A DNA stretch of 64,000 nucleotides, from positions 1,674,001 through 1,738,000 of the forward strand of contig CBDHES010000002.1 of the NCBI GenBank assembly GCA_965262175.1, written 5' to 3'. Positions 54,898 to 64,000 of the stretch are shown here, piece by piece. The stretch's first letter is position 1, and each line of letters starts with the position of its first letter. This DNA comes from CADEDH01 sp965262175 (lineage in GTDB: Bacteria; Actinomycetota; Acidimicrobiia; Acidimicrobiales; SZUA-35). The notes under the pieces were generated by a model, which worked only from the letters and a program-made list of their open reading frames with translations, was not told the origin of the DNA and did no database searches. Position numbers and translations under genes: made by a program.

Positions 54898-57781
54898 CTA
54901 CGGCGTCAGCGAGCCGTCGAGGTCGGTGCGGGACTGGCCCGCCTCGACGCATACGCCGAGCTTGGTGCCACGGGCTTCCCGAGGTGAAGGTCTCGCCGGC
55001 GGGGGCGATCATGGTCACCACCGCACAGCCGGCGGCGACGTCGAACGAGTACCGGCCGGCGTCGTCGGTCGACGTGGCCCCCAGCCATGGCCCCCGACTC
55101 CCGTCGGCCTGGGCCAGGAACAGGTCGACCACCACGTCGGCGACCGGAGCGCCGCCCCGATCGACCGTCCCGCCGATGGCGGCTTCGGCATCGGGCGACC
55201 CGGCCAGGGTGGCCGAGGCCGCCACCCGCTCGCCAGGCCCGGGACAGACCGGGACGTTCTGCCACCCGGTCCCGTTGCGGAACCGCTCGCCGGCCGGAGC
55301 GACGAAGGTCAGCACGTGGCACGCCGACCCGGAGAGGTCGAGCGTCGCCGACCCGGTGGCGTCGGTCCGACCGTCGCCCAGCCACTGGCCCCTCGCCCCG
55401 CCGCCGGCGTCGGCGAACACGTCGACCGCCACCCCGGCGACCGGCGTACCGTCGCCGTAGGAGACCGTCGCATCGACGATGCCGCCGACCGGCGGTGGGG
55501 TCGGAGGCCCGGTGGTGGGCGGTGCCGTGGTCGAGCTCGTCGTCGGGGGGCCGGCGGTGGTGGTCGTCTCCTCCGGCGGCGGCGGTGTCGAGTCGGCCGG
55601 GATCACCAGCAGGGTCGCCGACCGGGGAGGCAAGGTGAGCACGGTGCCGTCACCGACCGGCAGGGATCCGACGGTCTCGATGGCCTGGGCCCCCGCGGTG
55701 CCGTAGCGGTAGACGTCGGCCTGGCCCCCGGCCGTCCCCGCCAGGTCGAGCGGGGTGGACTGGGTCCCGGTCGTCTTGTTCACGACCATGATCGTCAACG
55801 CACCGTCGGCGGTCCGAGTCGCGGCGAACACCGAGACCGCACCCTCGTCGGTCGACGAGGCGAACAGGGACCGGTCGCCGAACCGGCCGCCGGCGCCGTC
55901 GTAGTTGCGGTAGAGGCGGAACGCCCAGAACAGGGGCCGGTCGGCGAACTCCTCCTCCGGCATACCGGTCCAGGTGGCGTAGGGCTCCCACACGGTGGCC
56001 AGATCGACCCCCTCCCGGCCCAGGATCCCCAGGACGTCGGCCTGGGCCAGGGCGCCGGCGATGGTGTCGGGGCCGCCGAAGTTGTACTCGGTGATCGCCA
56101 GACCGGTTCCCGGGTAGTTGGCGTCGATCAGGCTCTGGAGTCGGGGGATGACGGCCGAGCCGTCGCCTTCGAGGAAGTCCCGGGTCACCCACCAGTCGGG
56201 CGGGGCGTAGGTCGGGTCCCAGAGGCTGCGGGTCGCCTCGAGCCGGAGGCTGTCGGTCCCGCCGTTGTAGACCCGGTCGTCGTAGAAGTTGACCGCCAGC
56301 AGGTCGAGCAGGCGAGTCCCGGTCCGAGCCTCGCCGGCCGCCATGGTCGCCAGGTACTCGCCGACGAACGTCGGCAGGACGCCCGGGTACTGCCCGGCCA
56401 CGACCTCGGGGGTGGTGACGTAGTAGCTGTACCCGCTCCACAACACCGGTCCGATCACGGCCGCGGTCGGGTCGGCGCCCTTGATGGCTGCCGCCCAGGC
56501 CAGGTTCCGGTCGAAGATCTCCTGCCGGCCGATCGGTTCCCCTCGGAGGTCGCCGTGGGTGGAGTGCCACAGGCCGGGCTCGTTGCCGAGGGCGTAGATC
56601 TCGACCCCGCCGGCGGCGGCCGAGCCGTGGGTCGCCACCAGCTCACCGACCCAGTCGGCGGCCCAGGACTCGTCGACGGCGACGCTGGTCACCGTCGGCT
56701 CGGCCGGGCCGAGGAACTGGCCGTCGCGGAAGCCGTTGCCGCAGCTGACCGACGGATCGAGCCAGTGATCGATCTCGGCGTCCTGGGGCCCGGCGTTGTG
56801 TTCGGGACCGAGGCTGTCATTGGTCGGGAAACTGCACGTGGCGGCGGCGCCGGCCGAGACCCACCCCATGAGCGGGATGGTCAGGATGCTGGCTGCCCCG
56901 TCGGCCTGGTTGGCCGCCTCGAAGGCGTGGTCACCTCCGACCTCACCGTCGGTCGTGGCGAAGTACCAGTCGCGACCGCTGTTCGACGAGCCGGTCCGAT
57001 GGTTGTACCGCTCGACGGCGTTGCCCCCCCATCGGTTGACCGGCACCCCCAACTCCTCCCGGAGGGTGTTGGGGGCGAAGTTGAGGCCGTAGACGTCTTC
57101 GCTGATCGGGTGGGGGAACGCGACGACAACGTCGGTGGTCGCATCGGTGTACGGGTCGGTGACCGACCGGACGATCGTCCGGGCACCGACGTCGACGGTC
57201 AGGGCCGGACCGTCGGTCGGTGGCGGGGCGTCGCCGGCGACGATCACCACGTCGTCGACGTGGATCGGGGCCAACGTGCCGCCCCGGGCTTCCTGCCACC
57301 ACAGACCCTCGATGGCCGAGTAGCCCCCCAGGTCGGCGAGCGGGATCGTCACCTGCTGCCAGCGCCCAGCGTCCGGTCGGACCTCGAAGGGGGCTCCGGC
57401 CACCCCGCCGGGCCCGATCAGCTGGACCTGGACGACGGCATCGGGGTTCGTCCCGCCGTGCATGGCGAACCGGAGCTCGCCGCTGGTCGGAATCGCCACC
57501 CGCCCCGGGGCTGCGAGGTACAAGCCCTCCCACGGTCCGAGCTGGGCCTCCATGGCCGCCGAACCCGAGGCCACCGGCTGGGGGGAGGCCAGGTCGACCG
57601 AACCCCACGAGTAGTCGACGAACCCGTCGCCGGGCGCGTCGTCGTAGACGGTCACGTCGCGGCCAGGGTCAGCGGCGAGCGCCGGCAGGTCGGCGGCGGC
57701 CAGACCGGTTGCGGCGAGGACCGCGGCGACGAAGGCGATCACGGCCCGTCGGGACCGGAGCGGGAGGGCGGAGGTCGTCAT
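54898..57781 (-). CDS. secreted glycoside hydrolase family 44 protein, frameshifted near its end
   Basis: Restored product 960 residues: signal peptide (1-37), jelly-roll CBM-like domain (40-182), GH44 catalytic domain with NRWGGNAVERYN (249-260), acid/base E401 (ALGNEPGLW) and nucleophile E565 (LAITEYNFGG), a Pro/Thr linker, and two Cys-paired carboxypeptidase-regulatory-like beta domains. GH44 enzymes are endoglucanases/xyloglucanases. An extra base near 54961 shifts the second repeat after its W-H-Q; without it the repeat continues L-G-V-C like copy one and stops at 54898. The uncorrected frame runs into the terminator to 54848. Third gene of the kinase/FHA locus. Confidence 0.88.
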
Positions 57782-57874
57782 GGCGACGACGCTACGAACC
57801 CCCCGGGTGACGGGCCGGACGACGGCCGGGCGACGACCGGGCGGTGTCGGGGCGATCGGGGGGCGCGCCCCGAC

Positions 57875-57891
57875 GGTGATCCAGATTCACC
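57875..57891. promoter_or_regulatory. GGTGA-N7-TCACC dyad upstream of GH44
   Basis: A short inverted repeat in the 150-base gap between the FHA-winged-helix gene and the GH44 gene, 94 bases before the GH44 start. A candidate operator only; arms are 5 bp. Confidence 0.3.
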
Positions 57892-57931
57892 CCATATCGG
57901 CCCGCAGGGGTGCGGAGCTTCGGGGGACGGG

Positions 57932-58597
57932 TCAGTCGATGCGGAGGCGGAGGCCCCGGTGCCGGACCACCTCGACCTGTTCGGTGCCCCCGGCATCGGC
58001 CAACCGTTGCCGGAGCCGTTTGATGAGCGCCGCCACCGCCTCGTCGCTGACCCCTTCGGCTTCGGCGTCGGACCACACCGCCTCCACGATCCGCTGACGG
58101 GACACGACGTCGCCCTCGGCGTCGTGGAGGAGGCGGAGGAGGGCCAGCTGCCGAGGCGACAGGGGCGGGTCGAGGGGACGGGCATCGAGCCACACCACGT
58201 CGGTGTCGGGATCGATCCACACCCCGTGGAGCCGGCCGAGTCGAGGGCGGATCGGGGTGGCCATCGGGTCGGTGAACCGCAAGGCGACCGAGCCGCCGAG
58301 GACGAGCTCATCGCCGTCGACGAGGGTGACCGGCTCATCGCCGATCGGCCGCCCGTTGATCGCCGTCCCGTTGCGGCTTCCGAGGTCGCGGACGGCGAGA
58401 CGGCCCGCCACCGCCACCAGCTCGACGTGTTGCCGGGACAGGGCGGGCAGGGCCAGCGTCACGTCGGCCACCGCCGACCGCCCGATGACGGTCGGTCCGG
58501 TGATCTCCCAACGCCGGCCACCATCGAACGCCGGCCCCACCTCGGCCGCCGTCCGTTCCTCGACCGTCACCAGCTCCAGCACCCCGAGCACCGTCAT
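57932..58597 (-). CDS. FHA domain fused to an OmpR-type winged helix
   Basis: 221 residues. An FHA domain (about 30-110; VIGRSAVADVTLALPALSRQHVEL..GSRNGTAING) that binds phosphothreonine, joined to a Trans_reg_C winged helix (LSPRQLALLRLLHDAEGDVVSR, DEAVAALIKRLRQRL). The fusion suggests a transcription factor recruited or controlled by Ser/Thr phosphorylation; the kinase gene 67 bases upstream is the natural partner (inference). Confidence 0.88.
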   Translation of the reverse strand: MTVLGVLELVTVEERTAAEVGPAFDGGRRWEITGPTVIGRSAVADVTLALPALSRQHVELVAVAGRLAVRDLGSRNGTAINGRPIGDEPVTLVDGDELVLGGSVALRFTDPMATPIRPRLGRLHGVWIDPDTDVVWLDARPLDPPLSPRQLALLRLLHDAEGDVVSRQRIVEAVWSDAEAEGVSDEAVAALIKRLRQRLADAGGTEQVEVVRHRGLRLRID

Positions 58598-58664
58598 GAT
58601 CGGGCCCGAGCCTACCGGCCCGGTCGCGCCGGGTCCGACGCTGGATCAGGGTCCGACGGTGGGA

Positions 58665-60368
58665 TCAGGGGCCGACGAACGCCCCGCATGGCGAGCCCTC
58701 GGGCCCGAAGACCAACTCGTCGGCCAGCAGGACCCCGGAGGACCCGTCCTTGAACAACTGGGGTACGGCGTACTGGGCCTCGGGCGGGGCCGGCGCGGTG
58801 AGGATCCCGAACCACGTGGGACCACCGGACGGGACCTGCTGGGGGTCGACGGACGGCCCCAGCAACCGGTAGTCGGCATCGAGCCAGAGCACGTCGAGCG
58901 TGGCGAGCGCCACATCACCCGACCGCTCGACCCAACCACCGAACACGTACCGGCGGCCGGGGAGGATCTCGACGATCTCACCGTAGAGCCCGTACCCGTC
59001 GGCGTCGCCGACCTGGAGGACGGCCGAGTTGTCGGCGCCGCCGAAGGCCACGATTCGAACCCGTTCGGGGTCGTTCTCGTCGCGGTAGAAGTTGAACGGT
59101 ATGACGCCCGACTCGAAGTCGGGCTGGTCGAGCAGGTTGCAGCCGAGGGCGGCGGCGTCGCCATTGCGGGGGGCCACGTCGCCATCGGACCCTTCGGCGG
59201 GGTCGGACCCTTCGGCGGGCTCGGTCCCGCCTCCTGCGCCGTCGGTCGGACCCGAACCGGTGCCCTCCCCCGCCCCGTCACCACCGCCGTCGGGGTCGGT
59301 CGGCGCGGTCGAGAGGCCCTCCGACCTCGCCGGCAGCGCTGGTCCTCCGTCGTCGCCCGCCTCGCCGCCCGGGCCGACCGGCTCCTCGGCCGACGGGATG
59401 GTGCCGGTCGTGGGGGTGGCCGCCGAGGCCACCACCTCGGACCCGTCACCCGCTGCGGTCTCTCGACCGACGGCAGCCATGGCGGCCAGCCCTGCCCCCG
59501 CCGCCATCACGGCGGCGACCACCGCGAGGATCGACCACCGTCGACGCCGACGCCGAGGCGAGCCGGGGGCGACGCCGTGCTCGACCATCGCCCCCAGCGA
59601 CGGGAACCGGTCGGCCGGGTCCTTGGACAGCGCCCGAAGGATCGTCTCGTCGAGCGCCACCGGCAGCCTCGGATCGAGCTCGCTGAGCGGAGTCGGCTCG
59701 CTGTGGAGCTGGTGATGGAGGGCGGTCGCCACCGATCCGCCATCGGGGAACGGCCACCGGCCACCGATCATCTCGTAGAGCACCAGTGCTGCGCTGTACT
59801 GGTCGGCGGCCGGGCCCGGGTCGGCGCCCTCGATCACCTCGGGGGCCAGGTAGCGGGGCGTGCCGGCCAGATCGGCGGCGGCGGTCACCGTCGCCGAGTC
59901 GTCGTCCCGACTGAGGCCGAAGTCGATCACGGTCAACCGGTCGCCGGCCGAGACCATGACGTTTCGGGGTGACAGGTCCCGGTGGAGGATCCCGAGGTGG
60001 TGAACATGGTCGAGGGTCGCCGCCAGCTGGACGAACAGGCCCCAGGCCCGCTCCGGGGGGAGCGGCCCGTGGGTCGCCAGGAGCCGGTGGAGGGTCACAC
60101 CGTCGATCCAGTCGCTCACGAGGTAGCGCGACCCGTCGGCCAGGGTGCCGGCGTCCCGATAGGTCACGGTTCCCGGGTGGTCGAGCCGGCGGAGCATCGC
60201 CACCTCGCGCCGGAACCGGGCCGGATCCACGTCGGGGCCCAGAACCTTGATCGCCACCGGGGCCCCGGTCTCACCGTCGACGGCCCGATAGACCGTGGCG
60301 GTGCCACCCCGATCGGCCATACCGGTCAACCGGTAGCCCCGGAGGCCGACTTCTGTCTCGATGGTCAT
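58665..60368 (-). CDS. receptor-type Ser/Thr protein kinase with CBM-like ectodomain
   Basis: 567 residues. Hanks kinase (12-265): GGTATVYRA loop, K41, HRDLSPRN with catalytic D131 and Ser in place of the usual Lys133, DFG at 149-151, APE. Membrane helix ~278-300, a ~125-residue acidic Gly/Asp/Pro stalk, then an exported ~140-residue beta domain (LLDQPDFESGVIPFNFY...GRRYVFGGWVERSG) like family 4/9 carbohydrate-binding modules, with two cysteines framing it. ATG 60368. Likely senses an extracellular glycan or similar ligand and signals to the FHA regulator. Confidence 0.9.
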   Translation of the reverse strand: MTIETEVGLRGYRLTGMADRGGTATVYRAVDGETGAPVAIKVLGPDVDPARFRREVAMLRRLDHPGTVTYRDAGTLADGSRYLVSDWIDGVTLHRLLATHGPLPPERAWGLFVQLAATLDHVHHLGILHRDLSPRNVMVSAGDRLTVIDFGLSRDDDSATVTAAADLAGTPRYLAPEVIEGADPGPAADQYSAALVLYEMIGGRWPFPDGGSVATALHHQLHSEPTPLSELDPRLPVALDETILRALSKDPADRFPSLGAMVEHGVAPGSPRRRRRRWSILAVVAAVMAAGAGLAAMAAVGRETAAGDGSEVVASAATPTTGTIPSAEEPVGPGGEAGDDGGPALPARSEGLSTAPTDPDGGGDGAGEGTGSGPTDGAGGGTEPAEGSDPAEGSDGDVAPRNGDAAALGCNLLDQPDFESGVIPFNFYRDENDPERVRIVAFGGADNSAVLQVGDADGYGLYGEIVEILPGRRYVFGGWVERSGDVALATLDVLWLDADYRLLGPSVDPQQVPSGGPTWFGILTAPAPPEAQYAVPQLFKDGSSGVLLADELVFGPEGSPCGAFVGP

Positions 60369-60503
60369 CGTCGACTCGCGCCCACACCCCCACCTTAGGC
60401 AGTTGCGCCCACACCCTGAAGGGCGACCGGCGGCGGTCAGTATCGTTCTCGCTCGCGTCGACCGGGACGGACAGGGTCTCGGCTGGTGCCAGGTGGGTCC
60501 AAC

Positions 60504-61727
60504 ATGATGAGCACCAGCGACGGAATCGACCGCTCGGTCAGCACCGAGATCGTGACGACGACCGCCGCGCTCGACCAGCTTCGGGACGAGTGGGATCGGC
60601 TGGCCCTGTCGGTCGACCACCCGCTGATCTACAACAGCTTCGACTACCAGGTCACGAGTTGGCGCCACTTCGATGCCCACCAGAGCCGACCGCAGGTGAT
60701 CACGGTCCGCACCGACAGCGGCGAGTTGGTGGGCCTGGCCCCGTTCCGGCTACGGGACCGGCGGCGGGGGGCGATCAACGAGACCGTGCTCGAGTACCTC
60801 GGCCTGGCTACGACGGACCGACCGGCGGTACTGGCCCGGCCCGGCTGGGAGGCCGAGGTGTGGGCCGGCGTCGCATCGGCCATCGCCGAGACGCCGTTCG
60901 ACCGGTGGGAGGTCCACGAGTCGGTGCTGGACACCCCGGCCCACGCCCACCTGGAGCGCCTCATCGCCCGTCTCACGGCCGACGACGGGGTCCGGGTGCT
61001 ACGGGAGGACGGCGGGGACACGACCCTGGTCGACACGACGGGCTCGTGGGACGAGTTCCTCGCCGACCACAAGAAGATCCGCAAGGCGTTGTCGAAGTTC
61101 CACCGCCGCAACCCGGACGTCGTCCTGAACCGCTACGCCGACCCCGAGACGATCCTCGACGGCCTTGCCCGGTACGAGCGGCTCGCGGCGTCGACCTGGA
61201 AGGCGGGCAAGGTCGGCCTGCTGAAATCGGACGCCACCCGGGACTTCTACCGTCGCCTCCTCCCGGTGTTGGCGGCCGAGGGTCGAGCCACCATCCGTGT
61301 CCTGGAGACCGACGACGAGGTCGTGGCGGCCCAGATGGGGTTGGTGTTCGGCGACCGGTTCTTCGGTCACATGCACGACCACAACACCGCCTACGACGAC
61401 TACTCGCCGGGCATGATCGTTGTCGCCCTCGGCCTCCAGGACTGCTTCGAGTCCGACATCGTCGTGGCCGACTTCCTGACGGGCTACGCCGGCTACCTCG
61501 GCCGGTGGTCCGACCTCCGGGCCCGGACCGAGTCGGTGACGATCGTCCGCCCCACCCGGGCGTCCCGGCTGCTCAACGCCCAGGATCGAGCCAGAACGGC
61601 GGTGTCGACCATCGCCACGTCGAGTCCGGTCCGGCGGGTTCGGGATCGGGTCGACCGAGCCCGGGGGCGGGCCGGCCACGCCGCAGGCGGAGGGCCGGAC
61701 GACACCGCCGACGCCGACGTCGGCTAG
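60504..61727 (+). CDS. FemAB/CelD-like GNAT-fold acyltransferase
   Basis: 407 residues of the Acetyltransf_6 (BioF2/CelD-like) group, with the HKKIRKALSKFHRRNPDV and FGDRFFGHMHDHNTAYDDYSPGM blocks. Members add amino acids or acyl groups to wall peptides or exopolysaccharide. A basic C-terminal tail follows. ATG 60504 has AGGTGGG at good spacing. Divergent from the kinase; its stop overlaps the convergent PhyH stop in CTAG. Confidence 0.78.
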   Translation: MMSTSDGIDRSVSTEIVTTTAALDQLRDEWDRLALSVDHPLIYNSFDYQVTSWRHFDAHQSRPQVITVRTDSGELVGLAPFRLRDRRRGAINETVLEYLGLATTDRPAVLARPGWEAEVWAGVASAIAETPFDRWEVHESVLDTPAHAHLERLIARLTADDGVRVLREDGGDTTLVDTTGSWDEFLADHKKIRKALSKFHRRNPDVVLNRYADPETILDGLARYERLAASTWKAGKVGLLKSDATRDFYRRLLPVLAAEGRATIRVLETDDEVVAAQMGLVFGDRFFGHMHDHNTAYDDYSPGMIVVALGLQDCFESDIVVADFLTGYAGYLGRWSDLRARTESVTIVRPTRASRLLNAQDRARTAVSTIATSSPVRRVRDRVDRARGRAGHAAGGGPDDTADADVG

Positions 61728-62692
61728 CGCAGCTCCATCGGGTCGACGCGGAGGGCGTCGAGCGGGTCGCGGAGGTCATCGACGTACCCGAGGAGACCGG
61801 CGCCCTGCTGGTAGCCGATCAGTCGGAGCAGGTCGTCGTCGAGGGTCTTGGCCACCTGGTGGGGCACCGCCAGGTACTGGTTCTCCTCCTGCCGGAGCCA
61901 GCCGAGGTTGTAGGTCAGGTTGAGGGCGTTGCGGGGCCCATCGGCCCGGTTGGCCCCGCCACCGTGGTACACGCTGCCGGTGTAGAGCAGGACCGAGCCC
62001 TTGGTCATCGTCGCCGGGACGGTGTCGCGCTGCTTGTAGCGCACGTTGTTTCCGGCGTGGTTGCTCCCGGGGACGATCCGGGTGGCCCCGTTCTCCTCGG
62101 TGAAGTCGTTCATGGCCCAGATGGTGTTGCACTGGACCTCGAACCCGGGCGGGAATTCGAAGTCGTCGAAGATCCACATGTCGCGGTGGATCTTCTGGGC
62201 CGGCTCGCCGGGAGCGATCGAGATGATCTGGGTCAGGTGGACCTGGAACGCCGAGGCGTGACCGAGCATGTGGCCAACCGTGCCGAGGATGGTGGGATGC
62301 TGGACCAGCGGCCGACAGCTCGGCGAGCGGGCGATGAGCGCCCCCACCCGCTTGGTGAGTTGGCCCTCGAAGTCCCGCTCGCTGGGAACCGCCCGCTCGA
62401 CGTAGGGGGCCATCTCGGCCGAGATGGCGTCCATGACCTCGCCATCGACCAGGTTCTCGATGATGACCCCGCCGGCTCGCCGGAGATGGGCGGCCACCAC
62501 CTCGGGGGTGGCGTCGGGCCCCAACCGCTCGAGGGTCACCGGGCCCGACTCGTCGAGCACGACCGGCTCGATGCGGTGGCGGTTGGTGAGCTGCTGACGG
62601 GTCTGGCCGAACTTGATCCGGGCCCGGCGGGCGCGGTGGCGCGCTCCCTTGGCCAGACCCCTGGCGGCGACCTCGTACCTGGTCTTGAACAT
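61724..62692 (-). CDS. phytanoyl-CoA dioxygenase (PhyH) family protein
   Basis: 322 residues of Fe(II)/2-oxoglutarate dioxygenase. Iron ligands HxD in KIHRDMW and H in YHGGGAN; 2-oxoglutarate Arg in GPRNALNL. An N-terminal basic helix (ARHRARRARIKF) is extra. PhyH-type enzymes hydroxylate or halogenate small molecules; the substrate is unknown. Confidence 0.88.
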   Translation of the reverse strand: MFKTRYEVAARGLAKGARHRARRARIKFGQTRQQLTNRHRIEPVVLDESGPVTLERLGPDATPEVVAAHLRRAGGVIIENLVDGEVMDAISAEMAPYVERAVPSERDFEGQLTKRVGALIARSPSCRPLVQHPTILGTVGHMLGHASAFQVHLTQIISIAPGEPAQKIHRDMWIFDDFEFPPGFEVQCNTIWAMNDFTEENGATRIVPGSNHAGNNVRYKQRDTVPATMTKGSVLLYTGSVYHGGGANRADGPRNALNLTYNLGWLRQEENQYLAVPHQVAKTLDDDLLRLIGYQQGAGLLGYVDDLRDPLDALRVDPMELR

Positions 62693-62973
62693 CGCAGCTG
62701 CCCCCTGCGTTCCCGCTCCGCATCCGAGGCCGGCCCTCCGCCGGGTCGGACTGACGATAGGTATCGACCGTACCGCCGATTCGTGTAGAGGTTACGGGCA
62801 TCTGGCCATCGGTTGACATGGGGTTAACTACTCATTGGTGCCTATCGAAACGTTGCGGACGATGCCGCGACGACAGACGACGGGGCGGCGGGACGATCCG
62901 ACGAGAAGCCGAGGAGATGTGCCGCACCGAGGTGGGCCGACCTACGGTTGAGCCAGAGGAACGGGAGGTACCC
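62693..62973. other. divergent intergenic region PhyH / VOC
   Basis: 281 bases. The part 62750-62850 is AT-rich and includes TTGACA (62813-62818) and GTTAAC, but no matching -10 box at 16-18 bases. On the minus strand CCTATCGT near 62758 could be the PhyH -10. No gene seen. Confidence 0.4.
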
Positions 62974-63561
62974 ATGGCACCGAAGAACACCGAGTTCGAG
63001 TTCCGGGGGGTCAACCACGTGGCGCTCGTCTCGAGCGACATGGCCCGGACGGTCGAGTTCTACCGAGACGTGCTCGGCATGCCGTTGATCAAGACCCTCG
63101 AGATCCCCGGGGGCGGCCAGCACTTCTTCTTCGACTGTGGCAACGGCGACTCGGTGGCCTTCTTCTGGTTCCCCGGCGCCCCGGCCCACGCCCCGGGCGT
63201 CGCCAGCGCCGGAGCCAAGCCGGGATCGGGCGACATCGTGTCGGCCCATGGTTCGATGAACCATCTGGCGTTCGACGTCCCCGCCGAGCACTTCGACGCC
63301 TACGTCGAACGGCTGAAGGACAAGGGCATCGAGGTCAGCCCGGTCCTCAACCACGACGACAGTGAGATGACGATCGCCCGGGAGCTCCACGAGGGGGTGT
63401 TCGTCCGCTCGGTCTACTTCCGGGACCCCGACGGGATCCTCCTCGAGCTCGCCTGCTGGACCAGGACGTTCGGGCCCGACGATGCCCTCCACGCCCCGGC
63501 CAATGCCGCCGGCGACCGGGTCGACGCCACCGGCGACCGGGTCGAACCGGTCAGCGGCTGA
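62974..63561 (+). CDS. VOC-family protein, extradiol-dioxygenase-like
   Basis: 195 residues: two VOC modules with GVNHVALVSSDMARTVEFYRDVLG, GSMNHLAFDV and FRDPDGILLELA. His and Glu of these motifs could bind a metal ion. ATG 62974 has a strong GGGAGGT, so the longer upstream frame is rejected. The tail carries a short GDRVDAT/GDRVEPV duplication. 32 bases ahead of the cupin gene. Confidence 0.85.
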   Translation: MAPKNTEFEFRGVNHVALVSSDMARTVEFYRDVLGMPLIKTLEIPGGGQHFFFDCGNGDSVAFFWFPGAPAHAPGVASAGAKPGSGDIVSAHGSMNHLAFDVPAEHFDAYVERLKDKGIEVSPVLNHDDSEMTIARELHEGVFVRSVYFRDPDGILLELACWTRTFGPDDALHAPANAAGDRVDATGDRVEPVSG

Positions 63562-63593
63562 CCGCCGACCGGCGAACCCGGGACACCGAGCCG

Positions 63594-63974
63594 ATGCTGG
63601 TCACCCGCATCTTCAGCGGCGACGACGGCGAGAGCCACTTCGAGGAGCTCGACCTCCCGCTGACGATGTCGCCGAACGGTGCGATGTCGTCCGCCGTTCC
63701 CATCGAGTCGATCTTCTTCCGGGACACCACCGGGATCCGGGAGACGGTGTGGGATTTCCACGTCGCCCCCCGCCGGCAGTTCGCGCTCCACCTGGCGGGC
63801 CGGACCGAGATCGAGCTGGGCGACGGCACCAGGCGGACGTTCGGTCCCGGCGACGCGCTCCTGGCCGACGACCTGACCGGTCGGGGCCACATCAGCCGCG
63901 AGGTGGAAGGCCCTCGACTCCAGGTGTTCGCCGTGCTGGCCGACCGGGTCGACCTCGACCGCTGGCGGACCTGA
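63594..63974 (+). CDS. small cupin-domain protein
   Basis: 126 residues. The beta-barrel pattern ALHLAGRTEIELGDGTRRTFGPGDALLADDLTGRG with FHVAPRRQF fits a single cupin. Metal histidines are few (FH, GHI), so it may bind rather than catalyse. Follows the VOC gene closely and may act on the same substrate. Confidence 0.72.
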   Translation: MLVTRIFSGDDGESHFEELDLPLTMSPNGAMSSAVPIESIFFRDTTGIRETVWDFHVAPRRQFALHLAGRTEIELGDGTRRTFGPGDALLADDLTGRGHISREVEGPRLQVFAVLADRVDLDRWRT

Positions 63975-64000
63975 CGGCGGTCTCTGGTCGTTCCGTCTCC

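Noticed and set aside
54926..58753. A 1275-codon open frame on the plus strand
   Set aside because: It lies antisense to GH44 and the FHA gene, is low-complexity Arg/Gly/Val/Asp sequence, and results from GC-rich codon bias.
62813..62841. Sigma-70 promoter beginning TTGACA
   Set aside because: No acceptable -10 hexamer occurs at 16-18 bases.

Overview
This is a chromosomal window from a high-GC (roughly 70% by eye) actinobacterium, most plausibly of the class Acidimicrobiia. That placement is inference. It rests on codon use, frequent GTG starts, TAnnnT-type -10 boxes sitting directly on start codons, a mycothiol-dependent enzyme family, a luciferase-like (F420-type) oxidoreductase, a WhiG-like sigma factor and the DisA/RadA pair. 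No rRNA, phage, insertion sequence or CRISPR array was seen. The window is densely coding: no gap exceeds 300 bases. The two longest gaps, 30517-30808 and 62693-62973, are divergent promoter regions in which I recognise no gene.

Layout: the left edge cuts an RHS/YD-repeat protein (1-1958, minus). Next come a translationally coupled glycosyltransferase / methyltransferase / alpha-barrel cassette (2163-5265), a CAP-domain surface protein, a GNAT / GtrA / methyltransferase run, PAC2, and a long minus-strand run NUDIX - GlnD - two small unknowns - S1-domain protein (9071-14664). A heme and gas cluster follows (14727-18664): coproheme decarboxylase, FdhD, nitrobindin and a soluble PAS/MCP-like protein whose first two PAS domains look like FixL/DosP heme sensors. 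A CIRCE-controlled groEL stands alone at 18873-20546.

The middle holds housekeeping genes: glycerate kinase, a LytR_C protein, tRNA-Thr(UGU), rlmB-ispF-ispD opposite a Crp/Fnr regulator, disA, radA, a WhiG-like sigma factor, an autoregulated MerR/VOC pair, a mycothiol-dependent enzyme with PlsC, and rpmB-rpmG. A coupled membrane operon of the MoxR/DUF58/DUF4129/bPH type covers 36132-41721.

The right third mixes redox genes (redoxin lipoprotein, di-haem peroxidase, ferric-reductase-like membrane protein, OxyR divergent from KatG), a NarL-type two-component system with a palindromic candidate operator, and the most distinctive locus: a receptor serine/threonine kinase with a CBM-like ectodomain, an FHA-winged-helix regulator and a secreted GH44 glycoside hydrolase on one strand (54898-60368). 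I read this as a candidate polysaccharide-sensing and degradation circuit. The window closes with a FemAB/CelD-like acetyltransferase, a PhyH-type dioxygenase, a VOC protein and a cupin.

Three genes carry reading-frame breaks: the S1 protein near 14297, the repeat-rich membrane protein near 45780 and GH44 near 54961. Two breaks lie in coding tandem repeats and the third beside a duplicated domain. They may be assembly errors or real indels.
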